Part shown: positions 57,479 through 64,000 of the stretch, piece by piece
How positions within the stretch are numbered: the first letter of the stretch is position 1
Layout: each line of letters begins with the position of its first letter
Assembly: GCF_900114035.1 (NCBI RefSeq)
Contig: NZ_FORP01000022.1
Coordinates: 59,612 to 123,611 of the forward strand
Length of the DNA stretch: 64,000 nt
Reading direction: 5' to 3'
Origin: Amycolatopsis sacchari
Lineage (GTDB): Bacteria > Actinomycetota > Actinomycetes > Mycobacteriales > Pseudonocardiaceae
Made by a program: the position numbers and the translations under genes
The notes under the pieces: model-generated
Database searches by the model: none
Told to the model about the DNA's origin: nothing
Seen by the model: only the letters and a program-made list of their open reading frames with translations

Positions 57479-57576
57479 CAGCTCACCGGGTACGGGACGG
57501 CTCGCCTTCGGCATTGCGTCCCTGGCTTGCCCTTCGGGCATCGCGGGGCGGCCCTGAAGAGCGCCTCCGGACACGC

Positions 57577-57615
57577 CAGAGGGCCGGTACCCGGATAGGG
57601 GGTACCGGCCCTCTG
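57577..57615. terminator. Hairpin between convergent pdtaS and whiB1
   Basis: Perfect 16-bp arms (57577-57592 and 57600-57615, core AGAGGGCCGGTACCC) with a 7-base loop and no T-tract. It lies 89 bases beyond the whiB1 stop and probably ends transcripts from both sides. Confidence 0.8.
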
Positions 57616-57704
57616 CAGCGTCTTGCGGGTGGACCCGAAGGCCCCTGGCGGGCTTCCGCTGGACCCGGTGCCGGGGTCCGCGAAGCCGCGCCGTATCGTG
57701 GCTG

Positions 57705-57959
57705 TCAGGCGTTGCTACGCGTGCCAATGTGAGCGCGGCGACGCTTGAGGGCGCGACGCTCGTCCTCGCTCATACCGCCCCACACGCCGGCGTCCTGGCC
57801 GCTGGCAAGAGCCCAGGCCAAGCAGTCGGAAGCAACGGTGCAGCGGTGGCATACGGCCTTCGCCTCGGCGACCTGCAGCAGAGCGGGACCGCTGTTCCCC
57901 ACGGGGAAGAACAGCTCCGGGTCCTCGTCGCGGCAGGCAGCGTCGTGGCGCCAGTCCAT
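57705..57959 (-). CDS. whiB1: WhiB-family iron-sulfur regulator WhiB1
   Basis: An 84-residue NO-responsive [4Fe-4S] regulator. Cys9, Cys37, Cys40 and Cys46 match the positions in mycobacterial WhiB1; GVWGGMSEDERRALKRRR is the conserved turn and basic DNA-binding tail. It interacts with the housekeeping sigma factor and is essential in M. tuberculosis. ATG at 57959 is preceded by AAGGAG. A CRP-like palindrome lies 72-87 bases upstream of the start. Confidence 0.96.
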   Translation of the reverse strand: MDWRHDAACRDEDPELFFPVGNSGPALLQVAEAKAVCHRCTVASDCLAWALASGQDAGVWGGMSEDERRALKRRRAHIGTRSNA

Positions 57960-58030
57960 TTCTGTGAGCTCCTTCTAAGGGCGCAGTGTGCTGCGCCACA
58001 GTCGTCATGGCGGTCGTGTTTTTGGGTGCT

Positions 58031-58046
58031 TGTGAATGCTTTCACG
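58031..58046. promoter_or_regulatory. CRP-like binding site upstream of whiB1
   Basis: TGTGA-ATGCTT-TCACG fits the CRP/Cmr consensus TGTGA-N6-TCACA with one mismatch. M. tuberculosis whiB1 is a known direct target of its CRP (Rv3676), so the site is functionally plausible. Confidence 0.72.
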
Positions 58047-58231
58047 AAGCACCGCTTTCGACAAGGGTTTTTCCGTGATCGGTGAGTCAGCTCACCTGGT
58101 CGGGCGACCGCGCTGACCTGCGGTTTCTCTCCGAAACAGAGTTACGGGGGGAAGGACCGTGCGGTGAGCGGGGCCCTGGCGTCGATGAGCGGCAAGTTGC
58201 ACTTTGCCGCGAACGATCACCTCACGGGCGC

Positions 58232-59149
58232 TCACCCGCCGACGAGGACCGTCAGCGCGTGTGGGACGCTGGTGAACTCGACCCTGGTCCGCCGGCCGAC
58301 GGGATCGCCGTCCACCTGGAAGTTTACCGGCCGCGAAGCCTCGATGCGCAGTTCCGGGAGATCGTCGAACCGCACGAGCCGCCGCCCCCGGTGCTTCGCC
58401 TCCGCCCGCAGCGCCTGCCGCACGTGCCGGTAGACGGTCGGCAGGTTCAGCGCGCGCAACGCGAACAGGCCCAGCCCCGTCTCGAACGAGGTGCCCGTGT
58501 TCAGGTGCACCGGGCGCGCGCCCAGATAGCTCCACGGATCGGTGTTGGACACGAACGCCGTGCGCACCTCGACGGGCTCCTCGCCCGGCACGTGCACCGT
58601 CAGCGGCTCGCGCCCGCTCGGGGGCCGGAAGTAACAGGCCACGGCCGACCGGACATACAGGAGCGCGTTCGTCTGCTTGCCGCGCCGGTCCGCGACGGCC
58701 GTCACGACGTCGGCGTCCCAGCCCAGCCCCGCGTTGAAGGTGAACCAGCGCTCATCGGCCCGGCCGAGCCCCACCGACCTGCTGTGCCCGCCCTCGATGG
58801 CGCGCAGCAGCTGGTGCGTGGCCTCCACCGGATCCCTCGACAGCCCGAGCGCACGCGCGAACACGTTCGCGGAGCCACCCGGCACGACGCCCAGCGCGGA
58901 CGTCTCGCCGGGGCCATCGGCCAGCAGGCCGTTGACGACCTCGTTGACCGTGCCGTCGCCGCCGTGCGCCACGACCAGGTCGACGCCCTCCCTGGCGGCG
59001 TCGCGCGCCACCGCGAGCGCGTGGCCCGGGTAGTCGGTCTCGACCACCTCGAGCTTGACCTGGCTCGCCAGCGCATGGGCGAGCACGTCGCGGCCGCCCG
59101 CCGTGGTCGACGTGGCCTTCGGGTTGACGACGAGAATCGCGCGCACCAC
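58232..59149 (-). CDS. Diacylglycerol kinase family lipid kinase
   Basis: A 305-residue DAGK_cat/YegS-type kinase: RAILVVNPKATSTTAGGRDVLAHAL, the nucleotide-binding VVAHGGDGTVNEVVNGLL and GVVPGGSANVFARALGL, and a C-terminal RPVNFQVDGDPVGRRT. It phosphorylates diacylglycerol, a sphingoid base or another lipid; the substrate is unknown. GTG at 59149 gives the family start; TTG at 59164 would add five residues. It sits next to whiB1 as Rv3218 does in M. tuberculosis. Confidence 0.88.
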   Translation of the reverse strand: MVRAILVVNPKATSTTAGGRDVLAHALASQVKLEVVETDYPGHALAVARDAAREGVDLVVAHGGDGTVNEVVNGLLADGPGETSALGVVPGGSANVFARALGLSRDPVEATHQLLRAIEGGHSRSVGLGRADERWFTFNAGLGWDADVVTAVADRRGKQTNALLYVRSAVACYFRPPSGREPLTVHVPGEEPVEVRTAFVSNTDPWSYLGARPVHLNTGTSFETGLGLFALRALNLPTVYRHVRQALRAEAKHRGRRLVRFDDLPELRIEASRPVNFQVDGDPVGRRTRVEFTSVPHALTVLVGG

Positions 59150-59408
59150 CGCAGGGTAGGTCAACCGCCGGGCACTGGCGGGCCGCGGAGCCGCAAGTCA
59201 CGGGAAACCGATCCGAGTGCCGGGCAACCTCCCATCGCTCGCGCGGTGCCGTTCGTCGTGACAAGTGCACCCGGGCCGACCGCCCGCTCGCCGACGACAC
59301 ACAGATCTTGACCCGGCCGCCCGCGGTTCGAAAACGGCCGACCGGGTGGCATACCATCGAAAGTGCTCACGCAAGGTCACCAACCGCAGGTGGAAGGCGA
59401 ATTCCCCC

Positions 59409-59882
59409 GTGCCGATCAAGGACAAGATCGTTCCGGCGCCACGCGAGGTCCGGCTCGCGGGGCTCGCCACCGCGCTGCCGGGGCTGGGCCTGCTGGTGCT
59501 CGCCGTGCTGCTGCTCGCCGCTCCGGGCGCCTCGGACGCGCCCCGCAACAACGTCCTCGCCGAGGCGGGCTTCTACGTGGTGTTCGCGCTCGCCGTGCTG
59601 GCCTGTGCCGCGGGGCTCGCGCTGGGGCACACGTGGGCGCGCTCGCCCGGCGTGGTGATCGCGCTCATCACCATCGGCGTCGGCTGGTACCTGACCGGAC
59701 CGTCCGGGCAGCCGGGGCCGGGCGTGCCGGTGATCCTCCTCGGGATCGCCGTCATCGTGCTCCTGTTCCGGCAGCCCTCGCGCGCGTGGGCGCTCGGGCA
59801 GCAGCCGGGCGAGTCCGAGGAGGAGGCCGCGGAGCGGGGCGGCCTGGAGGGCCGCGCCGCCCAGCGGGAGCGGGACCAATAG
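59409..59882 (+). CDS. Small integral membrane protein
   Basis: A 157-residue protein with four membrane helices (about residues 15-38, 49-72, 78-98 and 105-121) and an acidic, charged C-terminal tail (ESEEEAAERGGLEGRAAQRERD). No domain is recognised. GTG at 59409 is preceded by GGAAGG at 15 bases. It stands alone between the divergent lipid kinase and the convergent two-gene accessory operon. Confidence 0.75.
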   Translation: MPIKDKIVPAPREVRLAGLATALPGLGLLVLAVLLLAAPGASDAPRNNVLAEAGFYVVFALAVLACAAGLALGHTWARSPGVVIALITIGVGWYLTGPSGQPGPGVPVILLGIAVIVLLFRQPSRAWALGQQPGESEEEAAERGGLEGRAAQRERDQ

Positions 59883-59893
59883 CGCCTGGTTCG

Positions 59894-61072
59894 TCAGAGG
59901 CGCACCGATGCGGCCGGATAGGTGGTGCCGGTGAACCCGGGCAGTTCGACGAGTTCGGGCTGGTTCCCGTTGGCGATGAGCTGGTCGAGCACGAACTGGA
60001 CGCCGGCGGTCGCGATCTGGGCGCCGGGGTCCTCCATGACGTAGCGGAGCCGGGTCACGATGGCCCGCTTGTCGTCCACCGACCGGACCACCGGCATGGC
60101 GTTGACCACCTCGGTGTCGGCGTCGACCACGGGCGCCTGGTCGATCCTCTTCTCGAAGGCCGGGTAGTCCGGCCACAGGAGCCGGCTCATCTCCACCGAA
60201 GACAGGCAGCTGTACCAGAACTTGCGGTACAGCCCCTCGATCCGGGCGCGGTAGCCGTTGTCGGCGAGCTGCTCGAGGTCGATGGCCGGCGCAGCCGGGG
60301 CGATGATCAGCCGGGCCGGGTCGAGCTTCCGGCCGGACGCTTCGTGGAGCAGCGAGCACACGTTGTTGCTCTGCCAGGTCAGGCCCGCGCTCGGGCGTCC
60401 GGCGGTACCCACGACGAGCACCATCAGCCGGGCCCAGTCGATGGGCTGCTCGTTGATCCACTTCAGCGACCGGTGCAGCGAGTCCAGTGCCGAGAGGGCG
60501 AAGGTCGCCGCCATCATGTCGTTGAACGACACGGGGATCGCGTCGGGTCCGTCGCCTTCGATCAGGTTCGCGCGCAGGTACGCGAAGTCCAGGAGCTCCG
60601 GGTTCTCCAGCGCGCGTTCCAGGTAGTCGGCGGTCACCGCACAGGTGTAGTCGACCAGGTCGGTGATCTTCTCCTCGTGCCCCCGCCATGCGTCGACCGC
60701 GACCTCGTCACGCCAGTACGAGACGCTGTTGTGCTCCTGGACGACGCGGCACTGCGCGATCAGCTCCCTGGCGTCGTTCTCCCAGGTGGGGTGGCCGAGT
60801 TCGCGCAGCCGGGCGAGGTAGGGGATCGCGAGGCCGAGGTGCGAGATCGCGGTGATCTCGAAGAACCCCCGCGTGCCCTTGCGGAAGTCGACCGACGTGG
60901 GCGGTCGTCCGCCGCCCGGGAACAGCACGAGATCGGTGCCGGTCGCGACCAGCAGCGGGGTGTCGGAGTGGGCCTCGCCCAGCTGCCGCTGCAGGTTCTG
61001 GCCGATGCTGCCCGGGGCCGAGGTGAACAGTTCGAAAAGCCGCATGAAGTGCGGGTTGGGCTGGTACCGCAT
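59894..61072 (-). CDS. Conserved hypothetical protein, second gene of the EAR-propeller operon
   Basis: A 392-residue soluble protein that I cannot assign to a family. It has no signal peptide or membrane segment, is rich in helices (LGLAIPYLARLRELGHPTW, DYTCAVTADYLERALENPELL, MMAATFALSALDSLHRSLKW) and has a glycine-rich LVLFPGGGRPP loop near residue 50. Four isolated Cys and a conserved-looking WQSNNVCSLLHEASGRKLDP stretch stand out. ATG at 61072 follows AGGAG, 16 bases after the propeller gene, so both proteins are made together. A partner or enzyme role is possible but unproven. Confidence 0.75.
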   Translation of the reverse strand: MRYQPNPHFMRLFELFTSAPGSIGQNLQRQLGEAHSDTPLLVATGTDLVLFPGGGRPPTSVDFRKGTRGFFEITAISHLGLAIPYLARLRELGHPTWENDARELIAQCRVVQEHNSVSYWRDEVAVDAWRGHEEKITDLVDYTCAVTADYLERALENPELLDFAYLRANLIEGDGPDAIPVSFNDMMAATFALSALDSLHRSLKWINEQPIDWARLMVLVVGTAGRPSAGLTWQSNNVCSLLHEASGRKLDPARLIIAPAAPAIDLEQLADNGYRARIEGLYRKFWYSCLSSVEMSRLLWPDYPAFEKRIDQAPVVDADTEVVNAMPVVRSVDDKRAIVTRLRYVMEDPGAQIATAGVQFVLDQLIANGNQPELVELPGFTGTTYPAASVRL

Positions 61073-61088
61073 CGGATTTTCTCCTCTT

Positions 61089-62186
61089 TCAGGCGTGGTC
61101 GAATGCGAGTTCGTAGACGACGCTGTCCTGGCGGAACCGCACGTCCGGGGTGAGGCTGTTGGCGACGACGAGGAAACTCCTGCCGTCCGCTTCGAAGTAG
61201 CTCGCGGCGGTTCCGCCGAACGTGGGGAATTCCTCGACCACTGCGAACCCGCCGTTGTCCCACTTGTACAGCTGCGACATCAGATCGGTTTTGGGAGAGG
61301 GCGGCATGCCCTGCACGAAACAGATCCGGACGAGGAACAGGTCGTCGCCGTGGCGGAAGAGCTCGAACTCGCGGCCGCCGGCGCCGCCGAGCGACTGGCG
61401 GGGCTCGAAGAGTTCACCGTTCCACTGGTAGAGCGTCGATTCGCCGGTGATGCACGCGAAGGCCAGCCACTCGCCGTCGTCCTGGGAGAAGTGCAGGAAA
61501 CTGCGGCCGAACCGTTCGGCGAACGTCTGGTAGGGGATGAAGGAATTCCCGTCCCAGCGGTAGACGACGCTGGGCGAAAGCTGGTCGGCGTAAGCGAGGA
61601 AATGGTGCCCGCCGATCTCGAAGTGGGCCCAGTTGTACCCGAAGCGGCCGCCGAGGACCTGGAATTCCCGCCACTGCCCGTCGATGCGCTCGAAAATGAC
61701 CGAGCGCCCGTGGCCCTGCGGTGAAAGCGGGATGCCGGGAATCATCAGCCCCTGTGCCAGCGCCAGGAATTCGCGGTCCCCGATCGAGAAGTGGTGCCAC
61801 TGTTTCGCGCCGAAGGTGGGCACTGTCTCGTCGAGGATCCACTTCCCGTCCTCCTCGCGGTAGATCAGCGAGTTGACGTTGGTTTCGTAGGGGCCCTGCC
61901 CGGTGCGCAGGTTGGCGAAGGCCAGGTAGGTCCTTCCATCGCTGCGGAAGGTCAGCGCGTCCTCGCCGCTCGGGGCGGCCAGGCGGTCCACCTCGGTGAA
62001 CTGCCCGGCTTCCCACCGGTAGAGCAGCGCGTCGGTGTCGCCGTTGCCGCCCTGCATGTCGGCGGGCCGCCCTGGCACGTCTTCGGCGAGCTGGGGGACG
62101 ACGAGGTGCAGCCGGTCGCCGATCCGGAACACGTGGGCGGCACGGGCGCCTGACGTGGCCAGGCGCTGGTGGACCGAGAGGATCAT
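61089..62186 (-). CDS. EAR/EPTP-repeat protein, probable seven-bladed beta-propeller
   Basis: A 365-residue protein built of seven repeats of about 48 residues. Each has an aromatic-rich strand such as WHHFSIGDREFLALAQ, followed by S-x-(I/V)-(Y/F) and W-x-G-x-x-F; repeats begin near residues 16, 76, 127, 184, 229, 272 and 326. This is the EAR (epitempin) pattern known from vertebrate LGI1, TSPEAR and VLGR1, where seven repeats form one propeller for protein contacts. No signal peptide is present, so it is likely cytosolic. ATG at 62186 follows GGAGAAG. It heads an operon controlled by two upstream palindromes. Its function in bacteria is unknown to me. Confidence 0.82.
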   Translation of the reverse strand: MILSVHQRLATSGARAAHVFRIGDRLHLVVPQLAEDVPGRPADMQGGNGDTDALLYRWEAGQFTEVDRLAAPSGEDALTFRSDGRTYLAFANLRTGQGPYETNVNSLIYREEDGKWILDETVPTFGAKQWHHFSIGDREFLALAQGLMIPGIPLSPQGHGRSVIFERIDGQWREFQVLGGRFGYNWAHFEIGGHHFLAYADQLSPSVVYRWDGNSFIPYQTFAERFGRSFLHFSQDDGEWLAFACITGESTLYQWNGELFEPRQSLGGAGGREFELFRHGDDLFLVRICFVQGMPPSPKTDLMSQLYKWDNGGFAVVEEFPTFGGTAASYFEADGRSFLVVANSLTPDVRFRQDSVVYELAFDHA

Positions 62187-62199
62187 GGGAGCTTCTCCA

Positions 62200-62212
62200 T
62201 TAACTAAGTTAA
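62200..62212. promoter_or_regulatory. Operator-like palindrome A upstream of the EAR operon
   Basis: TTAACTAAGTTAA is a TTAAC-N3-GTTAA palindrome 14 bases before the EAR start codon, where a bound protein would block translation initiation signals or transcription. It is conspicuously AT-rich for this genome. Confidence 0.7.
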
Positions 62213-62231
62213 GCTGACTCGGCCAGGATGG

Positions 62232-62246
62232 CTTAACTTTGTTAAG
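62232..62246. promoter_or_regulatory. Operator-like palindrome B upstream of the EAR operon
   Basis: CTTAACTTTGTTAAG shares TTAAC-N3-GTTAA with site A; their centres are 33 bp apart, about three helical turns, so two dimers could bind the same DNA face. A TetR-, MarR- or PadR-type repressor is plausible but no regulator gene is adjacent. Confidence 0.7.
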
Positions 62247-62306
62247 GCGTCAAGCGCGCAAGAAGGGGGCGCGGGCGTCACCGCGGCCCGCGTCTTCGGC
62301 GAGGGA

Positions 62307-62792
62307 TCAGGAAACCGTGCGGGCCAGCTTGTCCAGCGCCGTGTCGGTGAGCCGGTAGACGGTCCACTCGTCCATGGGCACGGCGCCGAGGGACTTGTAG
62401 AAGCCCGTCGCCGGGTTCCAGTCCAGCACCGACCACTCCAGCCGCGCGTAGCCGCGCTCGACGCACAGGCGCGCCAGCGTGGCCAGCAGCGCCTTGCCGA
62501 GACCGGAGCCGCGCAGCTCGGGGCGCACGTACAGGTCTTCGAGGTAGATGCCGTGCACCCCGCGCCACGTCGAGAAGTTCAGGAACCACAGCATGAAGCC
62601 GACGATCTCGCCGTCCTGCTCGGCGACGTGGCCGAACAGCGCGGGCGACTCGCAGAACAACGCCTCGTGCAGCTTGGCGGGCGTCAGCCGGCACTCCGCC
62701 GGCGCCTTCTCGTAGGTGGCGAGGTCCTGCACGAGCTGGACGAGCGTGTCTACATCGGACTCTCGGACGCGGCGGATGCGGCTGTCGGCCAA
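62307..62792 (-). CDS. GNAT family N-acetyltransferase, SSAT/diamine-type
   Basis: A 161-residue acetyltransferase with RRVRESDVDTLVQLVQDLATYEK, GFMLWFLNFSTWRGVHGIYLEDLYVRPELRGSGLGKALL (acetyl-CoA loop RGSGLGKA) and WSVLDWNPATGFYKSLGAVPMDEW. These blocks match the spermidine/thialysine acetyltransferase branch, so an amine substrate is likely. TTG at 62792 follows GAGAAGG. It lies ten bases after the phosphatase gene, in one operon. Confidence 0.9.
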   Translation of the reverse strand: MADSRIRRVRESDVDTLVQLVQDLATYEKAPAECRLTPAKLHEALFCESPALFGHVAEQDGEIVGFMLWFLNFSTWRGVHGIYLEDLYVRPELRGSGLGKALLATLARLCVERGYARLEWSVLDWNPATGFYKSLGAVPMDEWTVYRLTDTALDKLARTVS

Positions 62793-62802
62793 GGGAACCT
62801 TC

Positions 62803-63396
62803 TCAGGACGGCGGGATGTTGAGGTGCTCGATCTTGGGCTCGCCCCGTTCGTCGCCGAGCACCGAGACGCCGGCCGGGTCGAGTCCGAAGTGGACTCCGG
62901 CCGACGCGGGCAGCCCCAGCCAGCGGGCCACCAGCACCCGGCTGAAGTGGCCGTGCCCGACGAGGATGACCTCGGTGTCGGCGAGTGCGGCACGCACCCG
63001 CGCCAGCAGCCTATCGGCCCGGGCCGCCACCTGGGCACTGCTTTCCCCGCCGGGGATCGGGCCGCGCCAGACGGTCCAGTCCGGCACGGTCTCGCGGATC
63101 TTGGCGGTGGTCACGCCCTCGTACTCGCCGTAGTCCCATTCCGCCAGGTCCTCGGTCTGCTCGTCGACCACCAGGCCCGCCAGCTGCGCCGTCCGCACGG
63201 CCCGCTGCCGGGGGCTGCTGAGCACGAGCGCGGGCCCCTTGCGCAGCGTGCCGAGCGTGAGCCCGGCCGCGCTGGCCTGGTTCTCCCCGGCGGGGGTCAG
63301 CGGGATGTCCGTGCGGCCGGTGTGCCTGCCGTTGACCGACCACTCGGTCTGGCCGTGCCGGAGGAGGAAGAGCTCGTGGTCCACGCTTGCGAACAT
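62803..63396 (-). CDS. Histidine phosphatase family protein
   Basis: A 197-residue phosphoglycerate mutase-like phosphatase. LRHGQTEWSVNGRHTGRTDIPLT carries the catalytic RHG; SSPRQRAVRTAQ, EWDYGEYEG and VGHGHFSRVL (second His) complete the active site. The substrate is unknown; related proteins include phosphoribazole or acid phosphatases. ATG at 63396 is used; GTG at 63384 is an alternative. It precedes the GNAT gene. Confidence 0.92.
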   Translation of the reverse strand: MFASVDHELFLLRHGQTEWSVNGRHTGRTDIPLTPAGENQASAAGLTLGTLRKGPALVLSSPRQRAVRTAQLAGLVVDEQTEDLAEWDYGEYEGVTTAKIRETVPDWTVWRGPIPGGESSAQVAARADRLLARVRAALADTEVILVGHGHFSRVLVARWLGLPASAGVHFGLDPAGVSVLGDERGEPKIEHLNIPPS

Positions 63397-63441
63397 AGCA
63401 AGCGGTCTGCTTTGCTACTGACGGGTAACAAAGGAGGAGTC

Positions 63442-63909
63442 GTGACTCGGACGTTCGCGATGTGGTCGAAACTGGCCGGCCTGCCGGGCGGGAAACGGCT
63501 CTTCTCGGCCGCGGTGTGCCTGCGTGCGCCCTATTTCTCCACCGTGCTGCCGACCGTCCGGCAGCTGCGGCCGGGCTACTGCGAGGTGACCGCGCCGAAG
63601 TGGTGGGGTGTGCACAACCACATCCGCACTTTTCACGCGATAGCGGCATGCAACCTCGCCGAGATCGCCATGGGCATGCTCGCCGAGGCGACCGTGCCGG
63701 ACACGCACCGCTGGCTCCCGAAGGGGATGACGGTCTCGTACGTGGCGAAGGCGAAGACGAGCCTGCGCGCGGTCGCGGAACTGCCGGAGCTGCCCGAGTT
63801 CGGGGACGAGGGCTTCGAACTCCCCGTCTCCGTGACGATCAGCGACACGCGCGGCGAACCCGTCGTCACCGCCACGATCACGATCTGGGTGACCAGGAAG
63901 AAGGGCTAG
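63442..63909 (+). CDS. DUF4442 hotdog-fold protein (thioesterase-like)
   Basis: A 155-residue protein of the DUF4442 group: WSKLAGLPGGKRLFSAAVCLRAPYFST, PRYC-like GYCEVTAPKWWGVHNHIRTFHAIAACNLAEIAMGMLAEA with the hotdog helix, and MTVSYVAKAKTSLRAVAEL. These are related to PaaI-type thioesterases, but acyl-CoA activity is not shown. GTG at 63442 follows a strong AAAGGAGGAG. It is divergent from the phosphatase gene. Confidence 0.88.
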   Translation: MTRTFAMWSKLAGLPGGKRLFSAAVCLRAPYFSTVLPTVRQLRPGYCEVTAPKWWGVHNHIRTFHAIAACNLAEIAMGMLAEATVPDTHRWLPKGMTVSYVAKAKTSLRAVAELPELPEFGDEGFELPVSVTISDTRGEPVVTATITIWVTRKKG

Positions 63910-63929
63910 ACGAGTAATGCGTAACTCGG

Positions 63930-64000
63930 TCAGTGGTCGTAGGCGGTGAGGGATCGGGTGACGGGTTGGCCGGTGGCGCGGTTGTGCCAGATGGCGGCGG
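63930..64000 (-). mobile_element. C-terminal end of a transposase, insertion sequence entering from the right
   Basis: The last 71 bases read on the minus strand as AAIWHNRATGQPVTRSLTAYDH then stop, split here as AAIWHNRATG and QPVTRSLTAYDH; this ending is typical of actinomycete DDE transposases. The IS family cannot be fixed from so little. An imperfect palindrome (CGAGT/ACTCG, 63911-63928) beyond the stop may belong to the element's terminal repeat. Confidence 0.65.

Overview
The window is high-GC, densely packed actinomycete chromosome. The gene complement (mycothiol deacetylase MshB, MtrA-MtrB-LpqB, WhiB1 and WhiB2, a SigR/RsrA pair, PdtaS, a bL37-like ribosomal peptide) and frequent GTG/TTG starts point to Actinomycetota, most likely a Pseudonocardiales member such as an Amycolatopsis relative. 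The genus is an inference; no rRNA is present. Compared from memory with Mycobacterium tuberculosis, two conserved blocks are fused here: typA-lpqW-mshB-Rv1171 (about 2.3-13.9 kb, interrupted by a peptide transporter) and the Rv3260c-to-Rv3218 block (about 15.5-59.1 kb), nearly gene for gene.

Layout. 0-2.2 kb: end of a sensor kinase, a NUDIX hydrolase, trpS behind a tandem-Trp leader-peptide attenuator, a YCII protein and a tiny Cys-rich protein under an iron box. 2.3-12.7 kb: typA, an LpqW-like lipoprotein and a dipeptide/oligopeptide ABC transporter whose second permease gene has a reading-frame break and whose fused ATPase gene lies on the other strand. 12.8-15.4 kb: mshB, two small membrane or hypothetical genes and a site-2 protease. 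15.5-23.9 kb: whiB2, a membrane protein, mannose and cell-envelope sugar genes (phosphomannomutase, SIS protein, manA) and an Lrp regulator. 24-30.7 kb: a frameshifted DUF2000 gene followed by about 200-bp tandem repeats, cation and amino-acid transporters, an F420-type oxidoreductase and a large membrane hydrolase-like protein. 30.8-42.7 kb: sahH, tmk, mtrA-mtrB-lpqB, comF, hpf, secA.

43-59 kb: Rv3235-family protein, HAD protein, SpoU methyltransferase, wax-ester synthase-like acyltransferase, pruA, a divergent hydrolase/WYL-regulator pair with an operator, a lipoprotein, rsgA, SRAP protein, YbaK deacylase, sigR-rsrA with an autoregulatory promoter and a possible extended SigR form, bL37, pdtaS, whiB1 with a CRP-like site, and a lipid kinase. 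59-64 kb is accessory: a membrane protein, a two-gene operon encoding a seven-repeat EAR-type beta-propeller and an unclassified 392-residue protein behind two TTAAC-N3-GTTAA palindromes, a GNAT and a histidine phosphatase, a DUF4442 thioesterase-like protein, and the edge of an insertion sequence.

The genes read mainly as housekeeping: envelope biogenesis and sensing (MtrAB-LpqB, ManA/ManB, SecA), redox homeostasis (SigR-RsrA, MshB, WhiB1), translation and ribosome hibernation (TrpS, TypA, HPF, RsgA, bL37, YbaK). The least explained items are the EAR-propeller operon, a palindromic intergenic repeat family seen twice, tandem repeats at gene junctions, and the small regulated peptides (trpS leader, iron-boxed Cys protein, hpf uORF).
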